DNA from: a virus
Length of the DNA: 60,193 bases
IMG/VR virus record: IMGVR_UViG_3300038557_000055
Coordinates: 1 to 60,193 of that record
Strand: one strand, 5' to 3'
Shown: positions 51,552-59,889 of the stretch, in pieces
How positions within the stretch are numbered: position 1 is the first letter of the stretch
How the letters are laid out: each line of letters begins with the position of its first letter
Notes under the pieces: model-generated
Told to the model about the DNA's origin: nothing
The model's database searches: none
Seen by the model: only the letters and a program-made list of their open reading frames with translations
Position numbers and translations under genes: made by a program

Positions 51552-52051
51552 TCCCGCGGATAATGGGAGATGCCGACAACATCGTCATATCTCGCCCCGG
51601 CAAGGACGCCACGAACCCGGCGCTGGCCGATGCGGACAAGATCTTCGACAGCGATTGGGCTTTCGGTGGCGCGATCATCGCCATGGGCACTCAAGTCTTG
51701 CCAACGAACGAAGGTGTTGGTGGGACGCATTCCTTCAGCTTCCCAGATGCGGGCTTCGCGCCTTCGGCTATCGTGTTCGGGGTGCGGCTGCCGTCGATGT
51801 ACTATGGCCTCGGCGGAGCGAACGTCCCTCCCACGCTGGTGATTTCTGGCGAGCCTTTCAAGGCGCAGTTCCGGAGCAAGGCTTCGCCATCCGATCGATA
51901 TCGGTACTTCCCTCGGGTGACGAACAACCGAGTCATTTTGAACGATTGGCTCCCACGGGCGTCCTACGATTGGGAGACTACGCCCTGTCGATACTCAACG
52001 GGCTCGTCGACCTATTACTACACGGTCGGATACGTCATTTTCGCATTCTGA
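51548..52051 (+). CDS. Tail-tip protein, first of three tandem relatives
   Basis: A 167-residue protein. The opening NIVISRPGKDATNPALADAD then DSDWAF recurs in the next two genes (VSAPGHDASLENAKFLLNSD and VSRPGKDIRSTDENDFLFRD). The rest is beta-rich with many aromatic residues. Located after the hub gene, it is probably a small receptor-binding or tip protein. Confidence 0.65.
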   Translation: MIPRIMGDADNIVISRPGKDATNPALADADKIFDSDWAFGGAIIAMGTQVLPTNEGVGGTHSFSFPDAGFAPSAIVFGVRLPSMYYGLGGANVPPTLVISGEPFKAQFRSKASPSDRYRYFPRVTNNRVILNDWLPRASYDWETTPCRYSTGSSTYYYTVGYVIFAF

Positions 52052-52060
52052 GGCCCGTCA

Positions 52061-52513
52061 ATGTCGAGAGTTCATCAAGGTCTCAAAAACGGCCGCATGG
52101 GCATCTGGGTATCGGCCCCAGGCCACGATGCCTCCCTGGAGAACGCGAAATTCCTGTTGAATTCGGATTGGCAGTTCATGCGCATCCATCAGCAGGGTTC
52201 TGGAACCGTATCGGCCACATCCACATCCGATCCGCTCGGTCGGTTCCTCTACAACGATTTCACGATCAATTTTCCCGATCTCGGCTATGAGCCGATGGCG
52301 ATCATCTCAAACTCGCCGCCGGCAACCCCTGGCTTCATGTCGCCGTGGTATTTCTCGGACTGCTTCATCCGTTCGAATGAAGATGTGGACCAGAGCGAGT
52401 CCAAGGATAACAATTTCTTCATCTACAACGATCGCCTCGTCGTCTCTCCGGGCTACGTCTACGGGAACACGATGAATTACTCCTATGTCGTCTTCAAAAA
52501 CCGGCTCCTCTGA
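52061..52513 (+). CDS. Tail-tip protein, second tandem relative
   Basis: A 150-residue protein with the shared opening IWVSAPGHDASLENAKFLLN then SDWQF and a C-terminal strand NYSYVVFKNRLL. Similar length and strand pattern to its neighbours suggest gene duplication. Its stop overlaps the next ATG (TGATG). Confidence 0.65.
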   Translation: MSRVHQGLKNGRMGIWVSAPGHDASLENAKFLLNSDWQFMRIHQQGSGTVSATSTSDPLGRFLYNDFTINFPDLGYEPMAIISNSPPATPGFMSPWYFSDCFIRSNEDVDQSESKDNNFFIYNDRLVVSPGYVYGNTMNYSYVVFKNRLL

Positions 52514-52869
52514 TGGTCGATCGCGTCTATGCCGGGCTTCTCAGCGGTGCATTCGTCCTTCGTGTTTCTCGCCCGGGCAAAGACATCCGATCGACGGATG
52601 AAAACGACTTCCTGTTCAGGGATGACAGTATTTCGATGCGGCCGAGTCCGTACTCGGGATATATCGACGCGGCCCCAGGCACTTACGACATTGGCATCGG
52701 GGGGTTCAGCGCCAATCCGTTGATCTTGCTGAGCTGCAGCGACGGGACGCTGGCCCAGACCTTCAACTACTACGGCAAGGTAGTGGGAGCGTCGTTCTCG
52801 ACGCTGCGCATCTTCAACAAGGGCGGCACGCGGCGCATCTTCTACAACATCTACGGCAACACCTACTGA
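52513..52869 (+). CDS. Tail-tip protein, third tandem relative
   Basis: A 118-residue protein with the opening LRVSRPGKDIRSTDENDFLF. It is shorter and more diverged than the first two. Gly- and Tyr-rich C-terminus. Confidence 0.6.
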   Translation: MVDRVYAGLLSGAFVLRVSRPGKDIRSTDENDFLFRDDSISMRPSPYSGYIDAAPGTYDIGIGGFSANPLILLSCSDGTLAQTFNYYGKVVGASFSTLRIFNKGGTRRIFYNIYGNTY

Positions 52870-52884
52870 TCCAAGGACATTGCG

Positions 52885-53097
52885 ATGACCGAACCAACCA
52901 CGCCACCAGCGGGGCAGGACGCTGCTGGGCATCAAATCGTGCAGATCGACCCGATCGCCGAGTTGGGCGAGCTGCAGTGGCTGCTGTCCTGCTACCGCAA
53001 CCGCAATCTAATCCTGGCCAACGAGCGCCACCTCCTGAACGCGACGGTCAATCAGCAGAAGTCCCTGATCGAGCACCTGAAGGGCGGGAAAGGCTGA
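52885..53097 (+). CDS. Small coiled-coil tail-region protein
   Basis: A 70-residue protein. The first 20 residues are polar and disordered; the rest is a single amphipathic helix (LQWLLSCYRNRNLILANERH then NQQKSLIEHL). It may be a small chaperone or connector between hub and fibre. Confidence 0.6.
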   Translation: MTEPTTPPAGQDAAGHQIVQIDPIAELGELQWLLSCYRNRNLILANERHLLNATVNQQKSLIEHLKGGKG

Positions 53098-53102
53098 ATA
53101 AC

Positions 53103-54248
53103 ATGGCCATTCGCGACGACTACACCGACGGCACGATCACGCTGACCGCGGGCTCGGTGGACTTCACCACCGTAGGCTCGGCGCTGGTGTCGGCCGACAT
53201 TCGGAAAGGCGATCAGATCCTCCTCCCGGCGAAGGGCGCTTTCGTTCTGGTCGAAGAGATCACGGGCGAAAACTCTGGGAAGCTCTCGGACCCGTGTCCT
53301 GCGATTGCCGCTGGTGCGGGTCAAAATCTACGCATCCGCTTCCTGGCTGATGGCCAACGTTACTCGGCTGCAGCTCAGACCCTTATGCTCCGTCTAGCGA
53401 GCGGCAATCTTGACGCCCTGGCCGAGTTGATCGGTGATTTCGAAAAGCTGCCCATCTTCACCGGCCCCGGCGCAATGGAGCTGATCGACAAAGCTGATCT
53501 GGTCACGGGTGTCGCCTTTGATGTCCAGGTGCCAACTCTCGCCGCTCGCGCCGCCTATGACGCCAGCGCCAAGAACTTCAAGGTGTTGGTGTCGGACATC
53601 GGCGACGGGCGAGCCGCGCTTTATGTGAAGAAGAGCAGTGCTCTTGCTGACTGGTCAGTGGCGTCGCCTATCACCGGGCCAGTGGGGCCTCCTGTCAGTG
53701 TGCTGGTTGATCCGACAACGACCCTTCCTCCAGGTACGCCAGCGGCGGTCGTCAATACAGGCACTCCGACCGCGCCCAAGCTCGCCTTTGGCGTTCCACA
53801 GGGTGTCCAGGGCTACAAAGGTTGGTCAATGAAACCAGCCATCATTGTCGACGGGGCAACACGAGAAGTTATTCAGATAGTCGACTGGATCGGCGGGGAA
53901 GGAACCAAACCACCTGTTGGCCAATATGTTGGCGCGACCGGTCTAGTGACGAGCATAGCCGATGCGATCAACATCAAGGGCGAAACCGGCTCCCAAGGCG
54001 CCTCTGGCACGCCATACCAGGGCACCTGGGCGATAGGGATCTCATACCTCAAGAACGACGTCGTCAAAGACAATGACGCAGTGGGTGAACCCGCGTTGTG
54101 GATCGCACTACGCGACAACATCGCTAAAAAGCCGAAGGACAACGCCCTCGACTGGGACCCTTTCCCGGCTTCGTTTGCTTCAGTCGCCGACTACGGCAGC
54201 ATAACTGATCCAGCCTTCGAAATTCGCGACTATGGGAGCATCGCATGA
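53103..54248 (+). CDS. Tail fibre with collagen-like segments
   Basis: A 381-residue protein starting MAIRDDYTDG. The N-terminal domain (residues 1-90) looks like a tail attachment module (DGTITLTAGSVDFTTVGSAL). Short collagen-like or Gly-Pro stretches (TGPVGPP, GETGSQGASG) alternate with beta parts, followed by a carbohydrate-binding-like segment GTWAIGISYLKNDVV. Side fibre of the tail. Coupled by ATGA to the next gene. Confidence 0.75.
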   Translation: MAIRDDYTDGTITLTAGSVDFTTVGSALVSADIRKGDQILLPAKGAFVLVEEITGENSGKLSDPCPAIAAGAGQNLRIRFLADGQRYSAAAQTLMLRLASGNLDALAELIGDFEKLPIFTGPGAMELIDKADLVTGVAFDVQVPTLAARAAYDASAKNFKVLVSDIGDGRAALYVKKSSALADWSVASPITGPVGPPVSVLVDPTTTLPPGTPAAVVNTGTPTAPKLAFGVPQGVQGYKGWSMKPAIIVDGATREVIQIVDWIGGEGTKPPVGQYVGATGLVTSIADAINIKGETGSQGASGTPYQGTWAIGISYLKNDVVKDNDAVGEPALWIALRDNIAKKPKDNALDWDPFPASFASVADYGSITDPAFEIRDYGSIA

Positions 54249-55150
54249 GCACTCAAGTTCAACTGCGCAGGGGCAGCACTGTGCAGCACGCCACATTTAC
54301 AGGTGCTGCCGGCGAGGTGTCGGTCGATACGGACAAAAAGGTTGCGGTCGTTCACGACGGCGCAACAGCTGGCGGTTTCCCACTCGCTCGTCAAAGCACG
54401 GTGGACGGGATCGTTTTTCCTCATCTGCAAGGTCTAACGCTCTCCAACAACGCCACTGACGCCACAAATGACATCGACATAAGCATTGGCCAGGCTTCTG
54501 CTATTGACCTTTCGGCGGTGATAAAACTCGGAACGGCTCTTACTAAGCGCCTGGATGCAACTTGGGCGGTAGGTAACAACAACGGCGGCCTGGACACCGG
54601 CGCAAAAGCCAACAGCACGACCTATCATGTATGGCTAATTCGACGCCCTGACACAGGTGTGGTTGATGCCTTGTTTTCGACAAGCGCGACCAATCCAACG
54701 ATGCCTGCGAACTATACGCAAAAGCGCAGAATCGGCGCGGTGATGACCGATGGCAGTGGTGGCATTCGAGCATTTCGCCAGAACGGCGGTTGGTTTCACT
54801 GGATCGCGCCTGCAACAGATTTTGGCGGGCAAGCAATGACGGCTGGGACAGCCGCGAACTTTGCGCTTCCCGTTCCTGCGGGGATCAAGGTTTTGGCTGA
54901 TATCGCAATGGTGCTCATCGGGGCATCCGCGCAGCCTTCGTTGGGCTTTTATGGAATTTCCGATCCAGACCGCGGCGCCGCTGTAGTCACGAACGTTCAT
55001 GCGATGGTAGGCGCGTCGCCAGATCAGCGTGCATGCCGTGTCAATTGTTGGACCAATACAGCCCGTCAAGTATCTATCTATTCATCACAAACAAACACCT
55101 TCAACCTGTACACCCAGGGATGGTACGACGGTCGTGATACCTATGTCTGA
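54245..55150 (+). CDS. Fibre protein with Mtd-like N-terminal domain
   Basis: A 301-residue protein. Residues 1-45 (STQVQLRRGSTVQHATFTGA then GEVSVDTDKKVAVVHDG) are the trimerising N-terminal domain seen in major tropism determinants and many tail fibres. The middle is beta-rich with GKRIGAVMTDGSGG-like repeats. It contacts the host surface or carries the esterase that follows. Confidence 0.75.
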   Translation: MSTQVQLRRGSTVQHATFTGAAGEVSVDTDKKVAVVHDGATAGGFPLARQSTVDGIVFPHLQGLTLSNNATDATNDIDISIGQASAIDLSAVIKLGTALTKRLDATWAVGNNNGGLDTGAKANSTTYHVWLIRRPDTGVVDALFSTSATNPTMPANYTQKRRIGAVMTDGSGGIRAFRQNGGWFHWIAPATDFGGQAMTAGTAANFALPVPAGIKVLADIAMVLIGASAQPSLGFYGISDPDRGAAVVTNVHAMVGASPDQRACRVNCWTNTARQVSIYSSQTNTFNLYTQGWYDGRDTYV

Positions 55151-55712
55151 TGTGATTTTCGACATTGCGACGATGGGGACGAGCCTAACCGCTGGTAGTG
55201 GAGCTTCCAGGAGTTTCCATAGTGATTTGGAAGCAGCTCTGATGCCAGGAAAGTCACGAAAGATACGAACCTACAACCACGGTATTCCTGGAGGATACAC
55301 TACCGACGGGATCGCCAGAGTTGCAGCCACTGTTGCGATGCGTGCGAAAGTTATCTTAGTCGAGTTCTCGATGAACGACTGCCTCAAGACGATGGCGGCC
55401 GCTCAAGCGGACGCGATAAACTTGCTGAACAGTCTTAAAGCCTCGTCTCCGTCTAGCGCGATCTTTCTTATGACGATGAACCCAGTCGTGGGATCTTCCA
55501 GCTCGGCGACGATAAGAGCAAATTTGCCATCGTATTATCAACTCTATCGGGACTTGGCACTCAGCCAAAACGTCGGACTGATTGACAGTTACCCAAGATG
55601 GTATGGCGTTGATCTGACTGAGATACCTGACGGAGTTCATCCAACACCATCAGCGAACAAGGTTCGTTTGATACCCGCGATCGCGGAAGCCTTGGCAGGT
55701 CTGATTGCCTAA
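55143..55712 (+). CDS. SGNH/GDSL-type hydrolase, probable tail esterase
   Basis: A 189-residue protein overlapping the fibre gene by eight bases. The four SGNH blocks are visible: Ser in MGTSLTAG, Gly in YNHGIPGG, Asn in FSMNDC, and Asp/His in PDGVHPT. Such enzymes remove acetyl or other esters from surface polysaccharide. Here it probably prepares the host capsule or O-antigen for adsorption. Free enzyme or fibre-bound cannot be told. Confidence 0.82.
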   Translation: MSDVIFDIATMGTSLTAGSGASRSFHSDLEAALMPGKSRKIRTYNHGIPGGYTTDGIARVAATVAMRAKVILVEFSMNDCLKTMAAAQADAINLLNSLKASSPSSAIFLMTMNPVVGSSSSATIRANLPSYYQLYRDLALSQNVGLIDSYPRWYGVDLTEIPDGVHPTPSANKVRLIPAIAEALAGLIA

Positions 55713-56023
55713 CAGGCGATCGTTGCAGTGTAGGTGACAGTGTTTCGGTTTCGCTCGATCGTGAGGTGAAACACGTGGGTAGAGCACAAACCTTGCTGCG
55801 CATGGATGCTCCGGTTGACAGCGTCGACGATATCTTCATTGGGGGATTGAAGTTCGATCGTACGCTTGATCTCGGTGCCTGGGCTGCCCATTTCATCGAC
55901 CCTGGTAGGTCTTGTGTAGTCGCCTTCAGCCGTTGGCCTTAGCACTCCGAAAGAGACGACCGCAGCGAATGCTATCGCTGAGTAAATGAAAATCTCAGGT
56001 TTGGTGATTGTCAGTCCCGCCAT
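55709..56023 (-). CDS. Membrane protein, possible lysogenic cargo
   Basis: A 104-residue protein with one N-terminal membrane span (residues 12-30) and a periplasmic-type domain ending VTYTATIAC, with cysteines near residues 78 and 104 that may pair. The opposite strand to the late operon suggests independent expression in the lysogen. The start at CATG 56021-56024 is shared with a plus-strand frame. No ribosome site was seen. Confidence 0.5.
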   Translation of the reverse strand: MAGLTITKPEIFIYSAIAFAAVVSFGVLRPTAEGDYTRPTRVDEMGSPGTEIKRTIELQSPNEDIVDAVNRSIHAQQGLCSTHVFHLTIERNRNTVTYTATIAC

Positions 56024-56165
56024 GGGCGAAGAATACCATTCTGCTTTGCGGTTTCCAAGGTCGGACCTCAATGCCATTACCGCGCTCGGCGTTCTGAAGT
56101 CGCTGATCAACGTTTACCGGGATGGTCTCGGCGGTCTGCTCAAGAAGCAGCCGCCAGTCGAGTAG
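56022..56165 (+). CDS. Possible small protein
   Basis: A 47-residue frame (MGEEYHSALRFPRSDLNAIT at the start, ending LLKKQPPVE). It opens on the same CATG palindrome from which the minus-strand gene starts. Composition is protein-like; no ribosome site. Confidence 0.35.
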   Translation: MGEEYHSALRFPRSDLNAITALGVLKSLINVYRDGLGGLLKKQPPVE

Positions 56166-56184
56166 TTTCATTCCTAAAGCATGA

Positions 56185-56508
56185 TTGAGCCGGGTTGCCT
56201 ACCGTCACGGTTACGATCTGACCGTTCGCGTCAATGCGAGCGGTAAGCGCTCTAACTTGTCAATTTGGGCAAACGACGAACGCATGATCTCTCTCTATGC
56301 CGGCAATACCGACTACGGCCGAGACATCCTTCTGAGAAATACTCAAATTCCCCTGTGTGCCGATGCCTATGCACGCATCAGCAACATCAACGGCTCGCAG
56401 AAGGTCGAAATCAAGCGCCTCGAAACGCTGTGGCAGAAAACCAAGCGCCTGCTCTGGTGCTTGATGCCCAGGTCAGAGAGCCAGGTAGTGGCCTCGGCTG
56501 ATCACTAA
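56185..56508 (+). CDS. Hypothetical protein with doubtful start
   Basis: A 107-codon open frame whose only upstream start is TTG 56185; an in-frame stop lies directly before it. The protein part (VRVNASGKRSNLSIWANDER, ARISNINGSQKVEIKRLETL) looks real. It may be a 5'-truncated gene or use a rare start. Confidence 0.45.
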   Translation: MSRVAYRHGYDLTVRVNASGKRSNLSIWANDERMISLYAGNTDYGRDILLRNTQIPLCADAYARISNINGSQKVEIKRLETLWQKTKRLLWCLMPRSESQVVASADH

Positions 56509-56608
56509 AGACTGATCCTCAAATTTCTCGGCTGTTTCGCACGCAGTAGGGCGTAGCCACCGTGCTTTGCGCCTCGGCCGGGGCGCCCATCCTGAAAGGA
56601 CAACCCAC

Positions 56609-57619
56609 ATGAACAACGTGCCCGCCGGCGCGGTGATTTCGCTCGCGCTTATTCGATCGGTCGTCGGCAAGATGACCAAGGCCCAGACCGACAATGCCAC
56701 GAGTGTCGTCGTGGCGCTGCAGAACTATGGCGACGGGACCGGCCTCGATCAGCCGCATCGCCTCGCGCAGTATCTGGCCCAAACTACACACGAAAGCGGG
56801 GCGTTCGCGTATGACCGCGAGGTGTGGGGGCCGACGAAGGCCCAGAAAGGTTATGAGGGGCGCAAGGATCTAGGCAACACTCAGCCAGGTGACGGCAAGA
56901 GGTTCAGCGGACGAACCGGTATCCAGATCACTGGCCGCGCGAACACCCGCTCTTTCCGCGACTGGTGCCGCAAGCTAATGCCCGGCACATCGGTGCCTGT
57001 ACCGGATTTCGAGAGGAATCCCGACGCGATGCTGACCGATCCGTGGGAAGGCCTTGGCCCGATCTGGTATTGGGACACGCGCGGCCTGAACCGATACGCC
57101 GACCAGGGCGATATCGAAATGATCACCCGCAAGGTCAATGGCGGCACGAACGGGCTCGACGATCGCATCAAGTGGTATGCCCGCTATGCGCTGGTCATGC
57201 TCGGCTTCGGCCCGAATGACATCATCGCATTCCAGAAGAAGGCCGGCGTGAAGCTCGTTGATGGTGTTCCGGGTCCTCGCACCCGCGCAGCGCTCCACAA
57301 CGCGCTGGTGGCGCTCACAGCGCCAGTTCTGCAGGCTTCCGATGTTCAGGCGGCGCCGGTGGTCGAGGAGAAGGAGGTCGAGAAGCCGACCGTCCCGGAC
57401 GCCGTCGATCAGCAGGTGAAGGAAAAGGTCGACTGGTGGACCAAGCTTACCGGCGGCGGCGGCATCGGCGCGCTCGGCATCGGCGGCATCCTCGGCGCCG
57501 ATTGGCAGGCCATTCTCGCCGGCGGTCTGGTGCTGATCGTCGTCCTGATCGTGCTCCTCTGCCTTCGCCACCAGATCGTAGCGGCGGTTAACGAGATCCG
57601 CGGCGCCGTGGAGGGGTAG
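56609..57619 (+). CDS. GH19 (chitinase-like) endolysin with C-terminal membrane span
   Basis: A 336-residue protein; GAAAGGA stands before ATG 56609. Residues 45-190 are a GH19 muramidase: the acid in QTTHESGAF, a second acid in GYEGRKDLGN, then FSGRTGIQITGRANT. Residues 200-235 (FQKKAGVKLVDGVPGPRTRA) are a peptidoglycan-binding repeat. Unusually, residues 285-330 form a membrane anchor (LAGGLVLIVVLIVLLC). The enzyme should cut host cell wall at lysis; the C-terminal anchor suggests membrane tethering or a fused holin-like part. Confidence 0.88.
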   Translation: MNNVPAGAVISLALIRSVVGKMTKAQTDNATSVVVALQNYGDGTGLDQPHRLAQYLAQTTHESGAFAYDREVWGPTKAQKGYEGRKDLGNTQPGDGKRFSGRTGIQITGRANTRSFRDWCRKLMPGTSVPVPDFERNPDAMLTDPWEGLGPIWYWDTRGLNRYADQGDIEMITRKVNGGTNGLDDRIKWYARYALVMLGFGPNDIIAFQKKAGVKLVDGVPGPRTRAALHNALVALTAPVLQASDVQAAPVVEEKEVEKPTVPDAVDQQVKEKVDWWTKLTGGGGIGALGIGGILGADWQAILAGGLVLIVVLIVLLCLRHQIVAAVNEIRGAVEG

Positions 57620-57623
57620 GGCG

Positions 57624-57917
57624 ATGGCAGCCATCATTCTCCTCGGAGCACGACTGCTCGGCGTCTCGCCTGCCGTCGCGAAGGTCATCACCATCATGCT
57701 CGCCATCGCCGCCGCCCTGAGCGCTGCCTGGGGCGGCTACGAGCTCATCAAGCACCGCGGAGCCGAAGAGGTCCGCGAGCAAATCCAGAAGGAAAACCAG
57801 AATGCGATACGCAAGGGCGGTGACGCCGGCCGGTCTTTTGATGACTGCCTTGCTGCTGGCGGGGTGTACGACTTCGCGCGTCAACGATGCCGCGACGTTC
57901 CGCGCAGCGATCGGTAA
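57624..57917 (+). CDS. Inner-membrane spanin (Rz-like)
   Basis: A 97-residue protein: a short N-terminal stretch, one membrane span (residues 18-38), then a charged helical periplasmic part (EEVREQIQKENQNAIRKGGD). The outer-membrane spanin gene starts inside it in another frame, the classic Rz/Rz1 layout. Confidence 0.75.
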   Translation: MAAIILLGARLLGVSPAVAKVITIMLAIAAALSAAWGGYELIKHRGAEEVREQIQKENQNAIRKGGDAGRSFDDCLAAGGVYDFARQRCRDVPRSDR

Positions 57918-58068
57918 CTCGCTGGCCGGCGCACAAGGCAAGACGATCTCCGACCAGAACAAGATCGACCGCACCATGGCGCCGGGGTGCGCCGTCGGCA
58001 TCTACACCCGAGCAGAGTGCGATCGACACACCAACGCCAGCGCCGAACGGCGTTCGGAACTGAAGTAG
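57802..58068 (+). CDS. Outer-membrane spanin lipoprotein (Rz1-like), nested
   Basis: An 88-residue protein with signal peptide and lipobox LLLAGC (cysteine near residue 22). Its first 116 bases overlap the inner spanin gene. Two further cysteines (near residues 62 and 73) could form disulphides. With Rz it fuses inner and outer membranes in the last lysis step. Confidence 0.78.
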   Translation: MRYARAVTPAGLLMTALLLAGCTTSRVNDAATFRAAIGNSLAGAQGKTISDQNKIDRTMAPGCAVGIYTRAECDRHTNASAERRSELK

Positions 58069-58087
58069 CAGGCTGGGGAGAGGGGCA

Positions 58088-58423
58088 ATGTCTGAAGAAC
58101 CACCGGTGCCGCTGCGTCTACGTGATCTCGACGATGAAACCATCCTGTGGCTGGACCGGTTGGATTCAAAGCAAAGGGAGTCGTTGATATGGTGCGGCCA
58201 TCTCACACCCGAAGCTCGATCTCGTCTGGATCAGTTTCTCAAACTCGACGTCGAGAAATTCACGGCGGGCTTCAAGCTGGTCGAGCTCTGGACCAAGATA
58301 AGCTGGGTTCTCGGCCGCCTCGGTTGGCTCGGCAAGACGTCTGTGTGGATCATCATCACCGTCGCCAGCATCCTCGTGGCGCTTACCCAGATCATCGAAC
58401 ACTTAGCCAAGGTTCGCTCATGA
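58088..58423 (+). CDS. Membrane protein, holin candidate
   Basis: A 111-residue protein: cytoplasmic acidic N-terminus, an amphipathic segment with WTKISWVLGRLGWLG, and one strong membrane span (SVWIIITVASILVALTQIIE). GGGGAGAGGGG precedes its ATG. Position in the lysis cassette makes it a holin candidate; topology is not a standard class. Confidence 0.55.
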   Translation: MSEEPPVPLRLRDLDDETILWLDRLDSKQRESLIWCGHLTPEARSRLDQFLKLDVEKFTAGFKLVELWTKISWVLGRLGWLGKTSVWIIITVASILVALTQIIEHLAKVRS

Positions 58424-58506
58424 CAGGAGAGCGTACCCTCTACACGCTGGTCATCTGCCTCGATGTGCTGGTCGGCGTCTGGCTATGGCTGCAATTGGTC
58501 ACATAG
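58420..58506 (+). CDS. Very small membrane peptide
   Basis: A 28-residue protein (MTGERTLYTLVICLDVLVGV then WLWLQLVT) with one span and an ATGA start. It may act with the gene before it as holin/antiholin. A terminator follows 25 bases later. Confidence 0.6.
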   Translation: MTGERTLYTLVICLDVLVGVWLWLQLVT

Positions 58507-58530
58507 CATCATCTGGCAGGCCATTCTTCG

Positions 58531-58560
58531 CCCGCTCCGGTTCGCCGGGGCGGGTTTTTT
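58531..58560 (+). terminator. Terminator of the late operon
   Basis: CCCGCTCCGG-TTCG-CCGGGGCGGG forms a 10-bp stem with a UUCG loop, followed by six T. It ends the lysis cassette. Confidence 0.9.
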
Positions 58561-58570
58561 ACGTTTCAGA

Positions 58571-58831
58571 CTAGCGCACCCGCTTATAAACATCGGACGG
58601 GTCATAAGGCGTCACGTCAATGATCGCCTCCAAATCCTCGGGGATCGTTTGTTTCTGCCCATTGAGCTCGATTGTGATCCGCCCGTCAACGACGCCGGCG
58701 CCAATCACTTTCACCAGGATTGTAAGGGTATCGCCGACACCGATTTTGCGCACAGTCTTCGCCATCGGAGCAAAATAGCGGCTATCAATCTCCTTGACGA
58801 GTCGCTGAGTTTGTTCTTTTTTCGTTCCCAT
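58571..58831 (-). CDS. Hypothetical protein, possible cargo gene
   Basis: An 86-residue protein starting MGTKKEQTQR. The C-terminal 50 residues are beta-rich (GDTLTILVKVIGAG and RITIELNGQ). It diverges from the next gene with start codons overlapping on CCATGG. Opposite orientation to the late genes suggests expression in the lysogen. Function unknown. Confidence 0.6.
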   Translation of the reverse strand: MGTKKEQTQRLVKEIDSRYFAPMAKTVRKIGVGDTLTILVKVIGAGVVDGRITIELNGQKQTIPEDLEAIIDVTPYDPSDVYKRVR

Positions 58832-59498
58832 GGAGATCGAGACGCTTGGCGACGCCTATACCCACTCTGTCGGGGTGAGGATGTATTGTGCCGAGGGGCC
58901 GCAAAACCAAGGCATGAAACGGAGCCGCGAGTGCCAGTTTAACAGCCAACTCGATATGATGACACTGGTTGCGACTCGAGGGCGGATGTTTCCCCTCGCA
59001 ATGCTGGCGTCTCGCCTACGATGCCCGCGATGCCACAGCGAACACATTCGTGTCAGGTTCGATTTCCCATCCCAGCCCACATCCAACTCTGCTCTCGGTG
59101 TCGCGGAAGATGTCGCCCGAGCGGCAGCGTATTCTTGGCAGGTGATGGCTATGGAGCTCAAACTTCCAGAAATCTCGTTCCCTCTGTCGATCGGCACCGT
59201 CGGCATCGTTCTCGCCACGGGCCACGAGATCCTTGCTCACTGCTGCACCAATGGATGTCGACATAACGGCCGGGTGAACCTGGTGAAGGTCGCAAGGAAG
59301 TCGCCGCTCGGTATGCAGCAGGGAACCTTGCGACACGAACTGCTGCCATTCGTGTTCTGCCCTGCTTGCGATGCAGCGGGCCGAGATCGAAAGAACCTTA
59401 ATTTCTCCCTTTGCATCCCAGAGCCACACTGCAGGCTGCCGCGCAAGGAGCACGAGCGGATGGAGATGGCAAAGCGTGCCAGGGGCGGGGAGAACTGA
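58830..59498 (+). CDS. Zinc-ribbon-like protein of a rhizobial family
   Basis: A 222-residue protein. The opening TLGDAYTHSVGVRMYC and the segment TLVATRGRMFPLAMLASRLR with CPRCHSEHI recall a family of unknown function seen in Hyphomicrobiales genomes. The start overlaps the divergent gene on CCATGG, and no ribosome site was seen. Likely cargo, expressed in the lysogen. Confidence 0.6.
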   Translation: MEIETLGDAYTHSVGVRMYCAEGPQNQGMKRSRECQFNSQLDMMTLVATRGRMFPLAMLASRLRCPRCHSEHIRVRFDFPSQPTSNSALGVAEDVARAAAYSWQVMAMELKLPEISFPLSIGTVGIVLATGHEILAHCCTNGCRHNGRVNLVKVARKSPLGMQQGTLRHELLPFVFCPACDAAGRDRKNLNFSLCIPEPHCRLPRKEHERMEMAKRARGGEN

Positions 59499-59500
59499 TT

Positions 59501-59788
59501 ATGGGCATCGACCTGCAGACCTCAATGCTATCGGCATATCCGGAAGAGAAGATCGAGGTGACATGCGACACCTGCATGCTGAGTGTCCGCTACGACAAGC
59601 TTGGGATGATTGAAGCGGGTGGCGATCGTCCGCTCGGGAAGCTCCTCGAATCGATCGTTCGGAGACATGGCTGCACGTTGAAGGAATCGGTGCCAGCGTT
59701 CGATAAATGCGGCGCTATCTACTCCAATCTGCCGCCCGAGAAACTGGCGCCGAGGGCGAACGCCTACGCCAAAGCCAAAGGCTTTTAG
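59501..59788 (+). CDS. Small cysteine-containing hypothetical protein, last phage gene
   Basis: A 95-residue protein starting MGIDLQTSML at ATG 59501, with GGGGAG before it. Cysteines at CDTCML, HGC and DKC could bind zinc. It is the last gene before the attachment site and may be transcribed with the gene before. Function unknown. Confidence 0.6.
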   Translation: MGIDLQTSMLSAYPEEKIEVTCDTCMLSVRYDKLGMIEAGGDRPLGKLLESIVRRHGCTLKESVPAFDKCGAIYSNLPPEKLAPRANAYAKAKGF

Positions 59789-59889
59789 AACCCGAACTGG
59801 CCGTGAAACGGATGAGAACGTACCGGCAATAACTGGCACGTTTCAGAGCGGCGAGTGACACGGCCCATTGATTTCATTGAGTTCGGAAG

